Both the position numbers and the translations under genes were made by a program. A DNA stretch of 64,000 nucleotides from positions 4,813 to 68,812 of the forward strand of contig DATBHX010000037.1 in the NCBI GenBank assembly GCA_036557225.1, given 5' to 3'. Positions 16,710 to 24,608 of this stretch are shown here, piece after piece; position 1 is the first letter of the stretch; each line of letters begins with the position of its first letter. The stretch is from Angelobacter sp036557225. GTDB lineage: Bacteria; Acidobacteriota; Terriglobia; Terriglobales; Acidobacteriaceae. The notes under the pieces are model-generated. The model saw nothing but the letters and a program-made list of their open reading frames with translations. It did not search any database and was not told where the DNA came from.

Positions 16710-17264
16710 ATGATTCGTATCCTGCTGTTCTGCGCAATGCTGTTCCAGGCTGCAACGCAACCCGCGTCGCCAAAACCGGCGATCGACAATGACCGCGTCA
16801 CGGTGTGGGATGTTTCCGACTCTGTAGCGGCTCAACCGCTCGACGCCGTGATTGTCTCTGCCTCGGGCAATGCAACCTTCGTTCCCAAGGGCGCAACGCC
16901 GAAGATCTCAGGACACTCGCTAGTGATCGACTTGAAGGACCATCCGGTGCCACCGATAGAAAATAAAACCAGCTACCCGCTGGGGTTTCCGCGGCCAGGA
17001 TCAAAGAAGCTGCTGGAGAACGCACGCGTGATCGTGTGGGATTACACCTGGCAGCCGGGAGTGGCCACACCCATGCACTTCCACGATAAAGACATTGTGG
17101 CGTGGTTCCTGGAAGACGGCGACCTGAGTTCTACCACTCCGGACGGAAAGTCCACCGTCAATCAGTACACTGCCGGCACCATTAAGTTTAACTCTCGCGA
17201 CCGCACGCACTCGGAAACGCTGGTCAAAGGAAAACAGCACGCCCTTATTACGGAGCTAAAGTAA
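16710..17264 (+). CDS. Secreted cupin-like protein
   Basis: This 184-residue protein has a signal peptide (ILLFCAMLFQAATQ). It appears to hold two small beta-barrel halves; the second contains TPMHFHDKDIVAWFLEDG and ERTHSET-like features typical of cupin metal sites. The first half has diverged (DRVTVWDVSDSVAAQP). Function is unknown; a periplasmic sugar- or metal-binding protein is possible. ATG at 16710 is supported by AAAGGTGG four bases upstream. It is probably independent of the His-rich protein 174 bases before it. Confidence 0.75.
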   Translation: MIRILLFCAMLFQAATQPASPKPAIDNDRVTVWDVSDSVAAQPLDAVIVSASGNATFVPKGATPKISGHSLVIDLKDHPVPPIENKTSYPLGFPRPGSKKLLENARVIVWDYTWQPGVATPMHFHDKDIVAWFLEDGDLSSTTPDGKSTVNQYTAGTIKFNSRDRTHSETLVKGKQHALITELK

Positions 17265-17383
17265 GGTCGATTCATTCTGGCGCTTTGCTCAACCCGCCAG
17301 TGGGCTTCCTTGCACTGGGTGGTGTTCTGCGCCCGAAGCACGCGGTTCCGCACGCAAGCCGGCCTCTCCGCTTTTGACCGTAA

Positions 17384-17436
17384 AAACAAAGCCGTGTTCC
17401 CTCCCGCCAAGATGGCGAGGGAACACGGCGATTTTC
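17384..17436. terminator. Bidirectional terminator
   Basis: GCCGTGTTCCCTC (17391-17403) and GAGGGAACACGGC (17417-17429) form a perfect 13-bp stem. An A-run lies on the left and GATTTTCTG on the right, so it can serve both the plus-strand cupin-like gene and the minus-strand bacilliredoxin gene. Confidence 0.8.
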
Positions 17437-17445
17437 TGTTGATAC

Positions 17446-17871
17446 CTAAACGCTGGTTTTGGCGCAATGCTTCTCAAACGCCTGCTTCAACCGCGATGCG
17501 ATGGTCATGGGATCGCTCACTTCGATATCGCTGCGCTGCATCATGTAGACCAGCTGGCCATCGCGCAGCAGGGCAATCGAGGGCGAAGACGGCGGATAGC
17601 CGGTGAAATGCTGGCGTGCTGTCTCGGTAGCTTCGCGGTCCTGGCCGGCAAAGACGGTGATCATGCGGTCCGGCCGCACTCCGCTCTGTACAGCGGCGCG
17701 AACGCCGGGGCGCATACGCCCGGCAGCGCATCCGCAGATGGAGTTCACCACCACCATCAGCGTGCCTTTTTGCTTGATTGCGTTTTCGACTTCGGCCGCA
17801 GTGCGCGCCTCTTCAATGCCTGCACCGGTAAGCTCCTGGCGCATAGGCGTCAGCATTCCCTCTGGATACAT
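17446..17871 (-). CDS. BrxA/BrxB-family bacilliredoxin (YphP/YqiW)
   Basis: This 141-residue thioredoxin-fold protein carries the family CGC motif in VVVNSICGCAAGRMRP (about 45-50) and the HFTGYPPSSPSIALLRDG stretch. In Bacillus these proteins remove bacillithiol from mixed disulfides. In other phyla the thiol partner is not always known, so a general protein-thiol oxidoreductase role is safest. The length equals that of the family. It is cytoplasmic and monocistronic, with the murB gene divergent and a palindromic repeat copy in between. Confidence 0.9.
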   Translation of the reverse strand: MYPEGMLTPMRQELTGAGIEEARTAAEVENAIKQKGTLMVVVNSICGCAAGRMRPGVRAAVQSGVRPDRMITVFAGQDREATETARQHFTGYPPSSPSIALLRDGQLVYMMQRSDIEVSDPMTIASRLKQAFEKHCAKTSV

Positions 17872-17964
17872 TCGACTCTCCCCTCTCGTTCGGATCTCCT
17901 CCTATTTTACCAAGGATCGGCGCTGCGTCAGTAGACGAGATAGGCTCTTCTCGATCAAGGGCTA

Positions 17965-18076
17965 AATTCATCGCTAACGCGATGAACGTCTGCCTAAAGG
18001 CCCGCGAACCCGGCATGCCGGGATCGCTAGACGCTGATACTGCCAGTGGCCAGTTTTTCAAACTGACCCACTGGCA
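17965..18076 (+). repeat. Composite palindromic repeat, copy A
   Basis: This copy has three hairpins in order: TTCATCGC/GCGATGAA (17967-17974 with 17979-17986), the perfect palindrome CCCGGCATGCCGGG (18009-18022), and an interrupted stem GCCAGTGG-CAGTTT / AAACTG-CCACTGGC (18042-18075). Between them lies the conserved core GCTAGACGCTGATACTGCC. The same arrangement occurs at about 33111-33245 (reverse orientation) and 48541-48690. Copy A lies between the divergent bacilliredoxin gene and murB, ending about 50 bases before murB. Confidence 0.8.
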
Positions 18077-18127
18077 AGAAACCAATTCCCTATTCCAGAT
18101 TCTTGCTTTACCCTGAACCGAAGCCCC

Positions 18128-19195
18128 TTGGAGATCCAGGAAAACATTCCTCTTGGCCCGCTGACCACCTTGCAGGTAGGTGGCCCGGCGCGCTATTTCG
18201 TTGAGGCCCACAACGAGCATGAAGTTATGGAAGCGTTGGCCCTGGCCACGGCCAGGCATCTGCCTCTCTTTGTGTTGGGCGGCGGCAGCAACCTGGTTAT
18301 CGCCGATGCAGGCTGGCCCGGCCTGGTGCTTAAAGTCTCTTTGCATGGGGTCGAGTTCGAAGGCGGGCGCGAGAAAATGCTGTTCCGCGCCCGCGCAGGT
18401 GAAGACTGGGACGACCTTGTCGCACTTGCCGTCAGCAAAGATTGCGCCGGCATTGAGTGCCTGAGCGGCATCCCCGGCACCGTGGGCGGGACCCCGGTGC
18501 AAAACGTGGGCGCTTATGGACAGGAAGTTTCAGAAACCATCACGCGGGTGCGCGCGCTCGAAATCGCCAGCGGCAACGTCATCGAGATGAGCAACGCCGA
18601 CTGCGGTTTTGCCTATCGCACCAGCAAGTTCAACAGCACGATGCGCGATCAGTACATTGTGCTGGAAGTGGACTATCTTCTCGAGCGCGAGGGCGACCCC
18701 AAAATCGAATACGCCGACGTCAAAAAATTCCTTGCCGCGCAGGCAGGCTCGGGAAAGCCCACGCTGAAGGCGGTACGCGACGCCGTTCGCTCCATTCGCC
18801 AGAGCAAAGCCATGCTGATTGTGCCGGGCGATGAGGACTGCCGCAGCGCCGGATCGTTTTTCAAAAACCCGCTGGTGAGCGAGGCGGAGGCAATACGAGT
18901 TGAGGCCCTGGCGCAAAAGCTCGTGCCCGGTAAAACATTGCCGCGTTATCCCGGCAGCAGCGGCCGGGTCAAGCTCGCAGCGGCATGGCTGGTGGAACAA
19001 GCCGGCTTCCACAAAGGATATTCACGCGACCCTGTGGGCATCTCGCGCAAACACTCGCTGGCGATCGTCAATCGTGGCGGCGCGACGGCGAAAGACATTG
19101 TGTCGCTGAAAAAAGAAATTCAGCAGAAAGTGTTTGATGTCTGGGGCGTGATGCTGCAACCGGAGCCGGTGTTTGTGGGGTTTGACCAAGGCTAG
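18128..19195 (+). CDS. murB: UDP-N-acetylenolpyruvoylglucosamine reductase
   Basis: MurB is the cytoplasmic FAD enzyme that reduces UDP-GlcNAc-enolpyruvate to UDP-MurNAc in peptidoglycan synthesis. This 355-residue protein is of the longer, E. coli-like type. It has the FAD-binding segment LFVLGGGSNLVI and SGIPGTVGGTPVQNVGAYGQE, the YRTSKF loop, the catalytic Ser in CRSAGSFFKNP, and a C-terminal MLQPEPVFVG carrying the catalytic Glu. No ATG fits. TTG at 18128 gives MEIQENIPLGPLTTLQVGG, the family N-terminus, but there is no good ribosome site, so the start is moderately certain. The gene lies alone, away from a dcw cluster. Confidence 0.93.
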   Translation: MEIQENIPLGPLTTLQVGGPARYFVEAHNEHEVMEALALATARHLPLFVLGGGSNLVIADAGWPGLVLKVSLHGVEFEGGREKMLFRARAGEDWDDLVALAVSKDCAGIECLSGIPGTVGGTPVQNVGAYGQEVSETITRVRALEIASGNVIEMSNADCGFAYRTSKFNSTMRDQYIVLEVDYLLEREGDPKIEYADVKKFLAAQAGSGKPTLKAVRDAVRSIRQSKAMLIVPGDEDCRSAGSFFKNPLVSEAEAIRVEALAQKLVPGKTLPRYPGSSGRVKLAAAWLVEQAGFHKGYSRDPVGISRKHSLAIVNRGGATAKDIVSLKKEIQQKVFDVWGVMLQPEPVFVGFDQG

Positions 19196-19272
19196 CAGGG
19201 CACTGATCTGCCTGTTCAATCGTCTGATTGCCAAAAATTGAGGTCGATCAACCCGGCGAGGCTGGTATAAGT

Positions 19273-19764
19273 ATGTGCATGAGAAAGTTGTTCCTGCTTT
19301 GCACGCTTGTAGGAATCGTGTTCGCCCAACAACCTTCCAAAAAACCTGCGTCTGCGCCATTGAAGGAGTATTCCTACCCATCTGATGGGTTCGCAATGAA
19401 ATTTCCGTACGCTCCAGACCCCCACGCTGATTCCATTCACTCGGACTTCAAGGTGTGGACGGTCCACCTGGAAGGGAGCGCCGGAATCAGCCTACGAGTG
19501 AAAGTGGACTCTCTACCCTGCGATGCTGCGCTGGAGAGGCTCAAAGCGATGGCAAAAGCCGATAATCTGCCGATCCGGGAGTTTTCCGTGAATGGGCGGC
19601 CTGCGTGGGAAGAACAGCAGCACCGAAGCGGCAACTCGGTGGTGTTAGAGCGATATGTATGTGGCGTAGGCCGTTATTACATTCTCACTTTCGGGTGGCC
19701 GGCCAGTGATTCCCGGCCGCAGCTAGGAATGGAGATCATGGATTCGTTTCGTCTCATCAAATAG
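19273..19764 (+). CDS. Small secreted protein, unknown function
   Basis: This 163-residue protein has a signal peptide (RKLFLLCTLVGIVFAQQ). The mature domain begins with EYSYPSDGFAMKFPYAP, a pattern often seen in small lipoprotein-like periplasmic domains that start from a strand of 'sdGFsi.fP' type. It has two Cys residues (in SLPCDAALER and RYVCGVGRYY) that could form a disulfide. A further conserved-looking part is WPASDSRPQLGMEIMDSFRL. The start is ATG at 19273 or the one two codons later; GAGG lies 11 bases before the first. I do not recognise a family with confidence. Confidence 0.7.
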   Translation: MCMRKLFLLCTLVGIVFAQQPSKKPASAPLKEYSYPSDGFAMKFPYAPDPHADSIHSDFKVWTVHLEGSAGISLRVKVDSLPCDAALERLKAMAKADNLPIREFSVNGRPAWEEQQHRSGNSVVLERYVCGVGRYYILTFGWPASDSRPQLGMEIMDSFRLIK

Positions 19765-19791
19765 CAGCCCAAATGTGTTTGATTTTGGCGC

Positions 19792-20478
19792 TTATTGCCC
19801 CACTACACTGCCATCCTTCATCAGCAGCATCCGCTCGCCCAGCAGACTTGCTTCGCTGCGATCGTGCGTTACCAGCAAGACAGGAATGCTGTTCTGCGCC
19901 AGCCACTGTTTGAGGTCGCCGATGATGGCCAGCTTCAGGTCATCATCGAGCGCGGAGAACGGTTCATCCAGCAGCAGCAGTCGAGGATTGGTCACCAACG
20001 CGCGAGCCAGGGCCACGCGCTGGCGCTGGCCGCCGGAAATTTCATTGGGCCGGTGCCCGGAAAGATGGGTGATGTGGAAGCGTTCCAGAATGTCGCGCAC
20101 CAGGCGGGTGCGCTGGTCGCCATTGCTGCGAATGCCGAAGGCAACGTTGTCTGCCGCTGTCATATGAGGAAAGAGAGCCAGGTCCTGGAAGACGTAGCCA
20201 ACGCGACGCTGCTGGGGTGGGAGGTTGATGTTGCGCCGCGAGTCGAACAATACTTCGCTGCCGACGGAGATCGCGCCTTCGTCGGGCGTGGTGAGTCCGG
20301 CCAGGCATTGCAGTATTGTGGTCTTACCCGAGCCGGAAGGCCCAAAGATCACGGTGACGCCGGGAGGCAAGGAAAACTTTACGTCCAGAGAAAAGCGGTG
20401 GAGCCTTTTGGAGCTGAATGTTTTTTTGAGTTCGAGTTGCAGGCCACTCATCAGGCCGCTTATCTGTGGATCAGTCAT
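19792..20478 (-). CDS. modC: Molybdate ABC transporter ATP-binding protein
   Basis: This is a 228-residue ABC ATPase. It shows Walker A (GPSGSGKTT), a Q-loop in YVFQDLALFPHMTAADNV, the signature ISGGQRQRVALARAL, Walker B (LLLLDEPFSALD) and the H-loop (LLVTHDRSEA). The PHMTAADNVAFG stretch and the position after modB identify ModC, which powers molybdate import. It is shorter than E. coli ModC and lacks the C-terminal TOBE domain; the TOBE function may sit in the HTH-TOBE protein encoded upstream. Its ATG overlaps the modB stop (ATGA), so the pair is translationally coupled. Confidence 0.93.
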   Translation of the reverse strand: MTDPQISGLMSGLQLELKKTFSSKRLHRFSLDVKFSLPPGVTVIFGPSGSGKTTILQCLAGLTTPDEGAISVGSEVLFDSRRNINLPPQQRRVGYVFQDLALFPHMTAADNVAFGIRSNGDQRTRLVRDILERFHITHLSGHRPNEISGGQRQRVALARALVTNPRLLLLDEPFSALDDDLKLAIIGDLKQWLAQNSIPVLLVTHDRSEASLLGERMLLMKDGSVVGQ

Positions 20479-21146
20479 CGCGGTTCCAGCAGGGCCGTAC
20501 GCCGGTTCAATCCGTACACCACACACAGAAGTGTATAAGAAAACAGCAGCAGGACAAGCGCGGTCTGATTGGCAGCGGCGTAGTCGAGAGCCTGCACCTG
20601 ATCGTAAATGTCGATGGAAAGCGTGCGCGTGGCGCCGGGAATGTTACCGCCCACCATGAGCACCACGCCAAATTCGCCGACCGTATGCGCAAAGCTCAGC
20701 ATGACGCCGGTGAGCAGCCCCGGCCAGGCCAGAGGTAGAACGATCTGGGAATAAACTTTCCACCGTTCTGCGCCCAGCGTGCGGGCTGCATCGATCAGAC
20801 GGCGGTCGACGCCGCGAAACCCGGCAACCATCGGTTGCACGGCAAAAGGCATGCTGTATAGCACTGAAGACACCACCAGCCCGCTGAAGGTGAATGCCAA
20901 CGTGCCGCCGGTAAGACGCTCAAACCATCGCCCCAGCACGGTGCCGTTGCCAAAGGCGATCAGCAGATAGAGCCCAAGCACAGTTGGTGGAAGGATGAGA
21001 GGCAGCCCCAGGACTGCTTCCAACAGAAACTTCCAGCGCCGCTGTGAAAAAGTGATCCACAGCGCCACCGGCACGCCGATGATCGTCAAGATCAGGGCGG
21101 TGAGCGTGGCTAGCCTTGCAGTGAGCGCGAACGCCTGCCAGTTCAC
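20475..21146 (-). CDS. modB: Molybdate ABC transporter permease
   Basis: This 223-residue inner-membrane protein has about five hydrophobic helices. The binding-protein-dependent transport signature is present in DAARTLGAERWKVYSQIVLPLAWPGLLTG, which contacts ModC. The ILPPTVLGLYLLIAFG and FAHTVGEFGVVLMVGGNIPG motifs are characteristic of ModB. It forms the channel for molybdate. Four-base ATGA overlaps occur with both modA (21143-21146) and modC, which makes modABC a single tightly coupled operon. Confidence 0.93.
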   Translation of the reverse strand: MNWQAFALTARLATLTALILTIIGVPVALWITFSQRRWKFLLEAVLGLPLILPPTVLGLYLLIAFGNGTVLGRWFERLTGGTLAFTFSGLVVSSVLYSMPFAVQPMVAGFRGVDRRLIDAARTLGAERWKVYSQIVLPLAWPGLLTGVMLSFAHTVGEFGVVLMVGGNIPGATRTLSIDIYDQVQALDYAAANQTALVLLLFSYTLLCVVYGLNRRTALLEPR

Positions 21147-21958
21147 TTCTTCCCAGCCTCAAAACCCAGGTCGTGCAGAATAGCCTGGCCTTCCGCGGAC
21201 ATGATGAAGGCGAGAAAGCGCTTGGCCTGGTCCTTGTTTCTTGAAGATGCAACCACAATGCCGGCCTGCTCGATGGGCGGATAACTATCATCCGGCAGCA
21301 GCACATAGCTGCCGGTGTTGGCCATTGATTCCGAAAGTGCGCCGGACAGGCCGATAAAGCCCACATCGGCATTCCCGGACTGCGCAAACTGTGCCGTTTG
21401 CGAGATGTTCTCTCCCAACACCAGCTTGGGTTTCACTTCGTCAGAGATTTTGAAGTGCTGCATCGCCGATACAGCGGCGCGTCCGTAAGGAGCATGTTCA
21501 GGATTGGCAATGGCGATCTTGCGTATCTCTGGCGCTTTGAGAAAATCGAGATTGCCGTCGAGCGTCTTTCCATCTTTTGTAGGCAAGTGAACGTTCGAGG
21601 TCCTGGCGGTCCAAAGCACCAGGCGTCCGCGCGCATACTGCGTGAAGGTGTTTGGTTCGGCGTGGCCGGCCTGTTGCAGTTTTTCCGGATACGATCTGTC
21701 AGCCGAGAGAAAGACGTCAAACGGAGCGCCGTTCTGTATCTGGGCAAAGAAGTTGCCGGACGATCCCATGGAAACGTTCACGTGGATTCCAGTTTGCTTC
21801 TCAAACGCCGGAGCTAGCTTCTGCATGGCGCCGGTCAAGTCGGATGCGGCGGCAACTTTTATCTCCTGCTGCGCGCTTGCGCCGCTCGCGAGAAACAGCA
21901 AAACCAGCAGGGATCGAAAAAATGAACTCCCTACAAACGTGCGTTTAGGGACGTACAA
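21143..21958 (-). CDS. modA: Molybdate-binding periplasmic protein
   Basis: This 271-residue substrate-binding protein has a signal peptide (FRSLLVLLFLASGASAQ). ModA features are VAAASDLTGAMQKLAPAFEK, SMGSSGNFFAQIQNGAPFDVFLSAD and the NPEHAPYGRAAVSAMQ stretch; the last carries typical oxyanion ligands. The start must be TTG at 21958. A stop codon directly precedes it in frame, and a very good GGAGG lies six bases upstream, inside the end of the preceding regulator gene. The 14-base overlap couples it to that gene. Confidence 0.93.
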   Translation of the reverse strand: MYVPKRTFVGSSFFRSLLVLLFLASGASAQQEIKVAAASDLTGAMQKLAPAFEKQTGIHVNVSMGSSGNFFAQIQNGAPFDVFLSADRSYPEKLQQAGHAEPNTFTQYARGRLVLWTARTSNVHLPTKDGKTLDGNLDFLKAPEIRKIAIANPEHAPYGRAAVSAMQHFKISDEVKPKLVLGENISQTAQFAQSGNADVGFIGLSGALSESMANTGSYVLLPDDSYPPIEQAGIVVASSRNKDQAKRFLAFIMSAEGQAILHDLGFEAGKK

Positions 21959-22343
21959 TCATCACCTCCGTGGATTTGATGAGCGCCGCTGCCGTGTCTC
22001 CTTTTTTGAGCCCCATTTCCGCGACCGCGTCGGCGGTGATGATACTGGTAAGAACCTGCCCTGCAATCGAAAGCCGCACCTGCGCCATCAGCCCATGCAC
22101 TTTGATTTCCAGCACGCGACCTACAAGCTGGTTGCGTCCGCTGATGCGGCGGAAGTTGCGCCGGCCTTCCGGACCTGACTTGATTTCTCCCTTGGGAATA
22201 AAGCGTTCCAATTCCTGTTCAGGAACACGATGGTGGCCGCCGGGCGTGGTCACCGTGTGGATCTTGCCTTGATAGATCCACTGCTTCAGGGTGGGATAGC
22301 TGATGCCTAGCCGCATGGCGGCATCTCTTGGTTTTAAAGGCAT
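21945..22343 (-). CDS. HTH-TOBE molybdate-responsive regulator (ModE-like role)
   Basis: This 132-residue protein has an N-terminal MerR/excisionase-type winged HTH (MRLGISYPTLKQWIYQGKI and TPGGHHRVPEQELERF, about 1-50) joined to a C-terminal TOBE/Mop domain. The Mop part (about 66-132) contains NQLVGRVLEIKVHGLMAQVRLSI and TSIITADAVAEMGLKKGD and binds molybdate. As first gene of the modABC operon it is a natural autoregulator of molybdenum uptake. It is much shorter than E. coli ModE and has a different DNA-binding domain, so it is a functional rather than a strict homologue. A short AT-rich palindrome (GTATATAC, 22377-22384) in the upstream region could be its operator. Confidence 0.88.
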   Translation of the reverse strand: MPLKPRDAAMRLGISYPTLKQWIYQGKIHTVTTPGGHHRVPEQELERFIPKGEIKSGPEGRRNFRRISGRNQLVGRVLEIKVHGLMAQVRLSIAGQVLTSIITADAVAEMGLKKGDTAAALIKSTEVMIVRP

Positions 22344-22571
22344 AAGAGGCGATTTTATTTGATAAATAATGTTTTGTATATACGATCTTAGGTTAATCGG
22401 CCTCTGCGGCGCGGGATTTTGGGGACTTCGCTCCGTCGACGGAAATCCATTCCGGTGGCTTTTGCGTACGTTGAATGTATCTTTCCGCGCGCTTTTTCAT
22501 CTCAAAGGTACGGGAAAAATCTTTCAGGGAAGGCCCTACAATAGTGTTGGGAGTCGAGTAGACAGCGAGCC

Positions 22572-23540
22572 ATGGTCATCAAAAAGCCCAGTGATATAGC
22601 TTCTTCAGAAATCACTCCGAAATCGACGTATGTGAGCCGGCGCAAGTTCATAACCGGGGCCGCGGCAACGGTCGGCACAGCTCTGGCCGGCGGATTCTAT
22701 CTGCGCAACCATCTGGATAGCTCTACGGTACATGCCGGCGGAGCCAAGCTCAGCGGCATTGTGAAGAGCCCTTTCAGCACCACGGAAAAGCCGAACTCCT
22801 TCCAGGACATTACCAATTACAACAATTACTACGAGTTCAGCACTGATAAATACGAACCGAATGGGCTTTCCAAGAATTTCCGCACGAGGCCGTGGACGGT
22901 CGCGATCGCCGGACTGGTGAAGAAGCCGAAGACGCTCGATATCGACACGATCCTGAAGCTGGCGCCGCTGGAAGAACGGATCTATCGCCATCGGTGCGTG
23001 GAAGGATGGTCGATGGTGATCCCCTGGGTGGGCTTTCCGCTGAGCGCGCTGATCAAACAGGCTGATCCTCTGCCCAGCGCAAAGTTTGTTGCCTTCCAGA
23101 CGATTTTGGCGCCGGACCAGATGCCGAATCAGCGCAGCCGTGATGTGCTCGACTGGCCTTACGTGGAAGGTTTGCGCATGGATGAAGCCATGCATCCGCT
23201 CACGATCCTGGCCGTGGGCCTTTACGATGAAGTTCTACCCAACGTTGACGGCGCGCCCTTGCGCTTAGTAACCCCCTGGAAGTACGGATTTAAAGGGATC
23301 AAAGCGATCGTCAAAATCAGCTTTACTGATTCCATGCCGCCCACCACGTGGAACAAAATGGCGCCGGACGAATACGGGTTTTATTCCAACGTAAATCCGC
23401 AAAAGGACCATCCGCGCTGGAGCCAGGCCATGGAGCGCAGGATCGGCGAATTTCGCAAGCGTCCCACACTCATGTTTAACGGTTATGCTGACCAGGTAGG
23501 CAGCCTCTACACCAACCTGGACCTGCAGAAGAACTATTGA
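22572..23540 (+). CDS. msrP: Protein-methionine-sulfoxide reductase catalytic subunit
   Basis: MsrP (YedY) is a periplasmic molybdenum-cofactor enzyme that repairs methionine sulfoxide in exported proteins. This 322-residue protein has a Tat signal (SRRKFITGAAATVGTALAGG) and the sulfite-oxidase fold. The molybdenum-ligating Cys142 lies in YRHRCVEGWSMVIPWVG, followed by the YVEGLRMDEAMHPLTILAVG and PWKYGFKGIKAIVKI motifs. ATG at 22572 lies after an unremarkable leader. It overlaps msrQ by one base. Its position next to modABC on the opposite strand links cofactor metal supply to a Mo-enzyme. Export would use the TatBC system encoded later in the window. Confidence 0.95.
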   Translation: MVIKKPSDIASSEITPKSTYVSRRKFITGAAATVGTALAGGFYLRNHLDSSTVHAGGAKLSGIVKSPFSTTEKPNSFQDITNYNNYYEFSTDKYEPNGLSKNFRTRPWTVAIAGLVKKPKTLDIDTILKLAPLEERIYRHRCVEGWSMVIPWVGFPLSALIKQADPLPSAKFVAFQTILAPDQMPNQRSRDVLDWPYVEGLRMDEAMHPLTILAVGLYDEVLPNVDGAPLRLVTPWKYGFKGIKAIVKISFTDSMPPTTWNKMAPDEYGFYSNVNPQKDHPRWSQAMERRIGEFRKRPTLMFNGYADQVGSLYTNLDLQKNY

Positions 23541-24181
23541 TGAAACAGCTTCCGGAAAAATATGTGCGGCTGCTGAAGCTGCCGGCTTTTGTCGTCTGTC
23601 TGGGGCCCGCTTTTGTGCTCACCTGGAAAGGATTTCAAGGCCTGCTGGGCGCGAACCCTATCGACGTGATCACACGAACAACGGGCCGATGGACGCTCAC
23701 GTTTCTCCTGATCACGCTGAGCGTGACGCCGCTGCGGCGTATCACCGGGATGGCCTGGCTGATTCGCTTCCGCCGCATGCTTGGCCTCTTCGCGTTTTTC
23801 TACGGATCGCTGCACCTGGTGACTTATGTGTGGCTCGATAAATTTTTTGATGTCCACGAGATGCTGCACGATATCGCCAGGCGTCGCTTTATCACCGCCG
23901 GAATGACCGCGTGGGCACTCATGCTGCCACTGGCGCTCACGTCGACGAAAGGGGCGATCCGCCGCCTTGGCGGCAAGCGCTGGCAGAAGCTACACCGGTT
24001 GATCTATTTCAGCGCCGCGGCCGGCGTGGTGCATTTCATCTGGCTGGTTAAGGCCGATCTGCGTCGTCCTCTGACTTATGGAGCCGTGCTGGCATTGTTG
24101 CTCGCCTTCCGCATACTTATGTGGATCAGGAACCGCGTCACCGCCCGATCAACTGCAGTACGGCAAGCGATTCATACCTAA
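23540..24181 (+). CDS. msrQ: MsrQ, heme-binding membrane subunit of MsrPQ
   Basis: MsrQ (YedZ) is a ferric-reductase-like membrane protein that passes electrons from the quinone pool to MsrP. This 213-residue protein has six hydrophobic helices. It shows the family motifs TGRWTLTFLLITLSVTPLRR, RRMLGLFAFFYGSLHLVTYVW (heme-ligand His) and RLIYFSAAAGVVHFIWLVKAD (second His region). The TGATG junction (stop of msrP overlapping ATG at 23540) indicates coupled translation; a TTG one codon earlier is possible but unlikely. Confidence 0.94.
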   Translation: MKQLPEKYVRLLKLPAFVVCLGPAFVLTWKGFQGLLGANPIDVITRTTGRWTLTFLLITLSVTPLRRITGMAWLIRFRRMLGLFAFFYGSLHLVTYVWLDKFFDVHEMLHDIARRRFITAGMTAWALMLPLALTSTKGAIRRLGGKRWQKLHRLIYFSAAAGVVHFIWLVKADLRRPLTYGAVLALLLAFRILMWIRNRVTARSTAVRQAIHT

Positions 24182-24319
24182 TCCCCGTGGGGTTTGCAAG
24201 GGGTTCTTCAAGCGGCTCACGAAATTCGCAAAAAAGTCATAAAGAATATTGCGAAAATGCACGTAACCCATTCCCGCGTTGACAGAAATGCATCATAAAG
24301 AACTGGAGAAGGTTTAGTT

Positions 24320-24523
24320 ATGGCCCCGCATCGCAAAACGGATGACGGCGGCCCACAGGGCCCCATGCAGAATCTCGAGAACATTAACGTCGCCGAAGTG
24401 CTGGATCGCGTTCTGGATAACGGCATCGTGGTTGATCTCTCAGCGCGCCTTTTCCTCCTTGGCGTGGACCTCCGGTCGATTCAAGGCAGGCTCGTGGTTG
24501 AGTCCGTGCAGACCTATTTCTAG
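24320..24523 (+). CDS. Solitary GvpA/GvpJ-like small protein
   Basis: This 67-residue protein matches the gas vesicle structural protein family (PF00741). VAEVLDRVLDNGIVVDLSAR is followed by LFLLGVDLRSIQGRLVVESV and QTYF, the same order as in GvpA (EVLDRVLDKGIVIDAW..., then ..RVVVASVDTYL). The N-terminus is Gly/Pro/Asp-rich and the protein ends right after the conserved TY pair. No other gvp gene (GvpN, F/L, K, G) is seen nearby. Function without those partners is unclear; it may be a domesticated filament or shell protein. The ATG has GGAGAAGG about eight bases before it. Confidence 0.78.
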   Translation: MAPHRKTDDGGPQGPMQNLENINVAEVLDRVLDNGIVVDLSARLFLLGVDLRSIQGRLVVESVQTYF

Positions 24524-24560
24524 CACTATTCCGCGCATTCGATTTTCATTGAAAAAACAA

Positions 24561-24595
24561 AAGGCGCATCTACCGGATGCGCCCTTGTAGTTTTT
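24561..24595. terminator. Terminator between GvpA-like gene and GAF-TonB gene
   Basis: GGCGCATC (24563-24570) and GATGCGCC (24576-24583) form an 8-bp stem with a 5-base loop, followed by TTGTAGTTTTT. An A-rich stretch before it also allows use on the minus strand. Confidence 0.75.
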
Positions 24596-24608
24596 CTGTG
24601 AAGACCAG

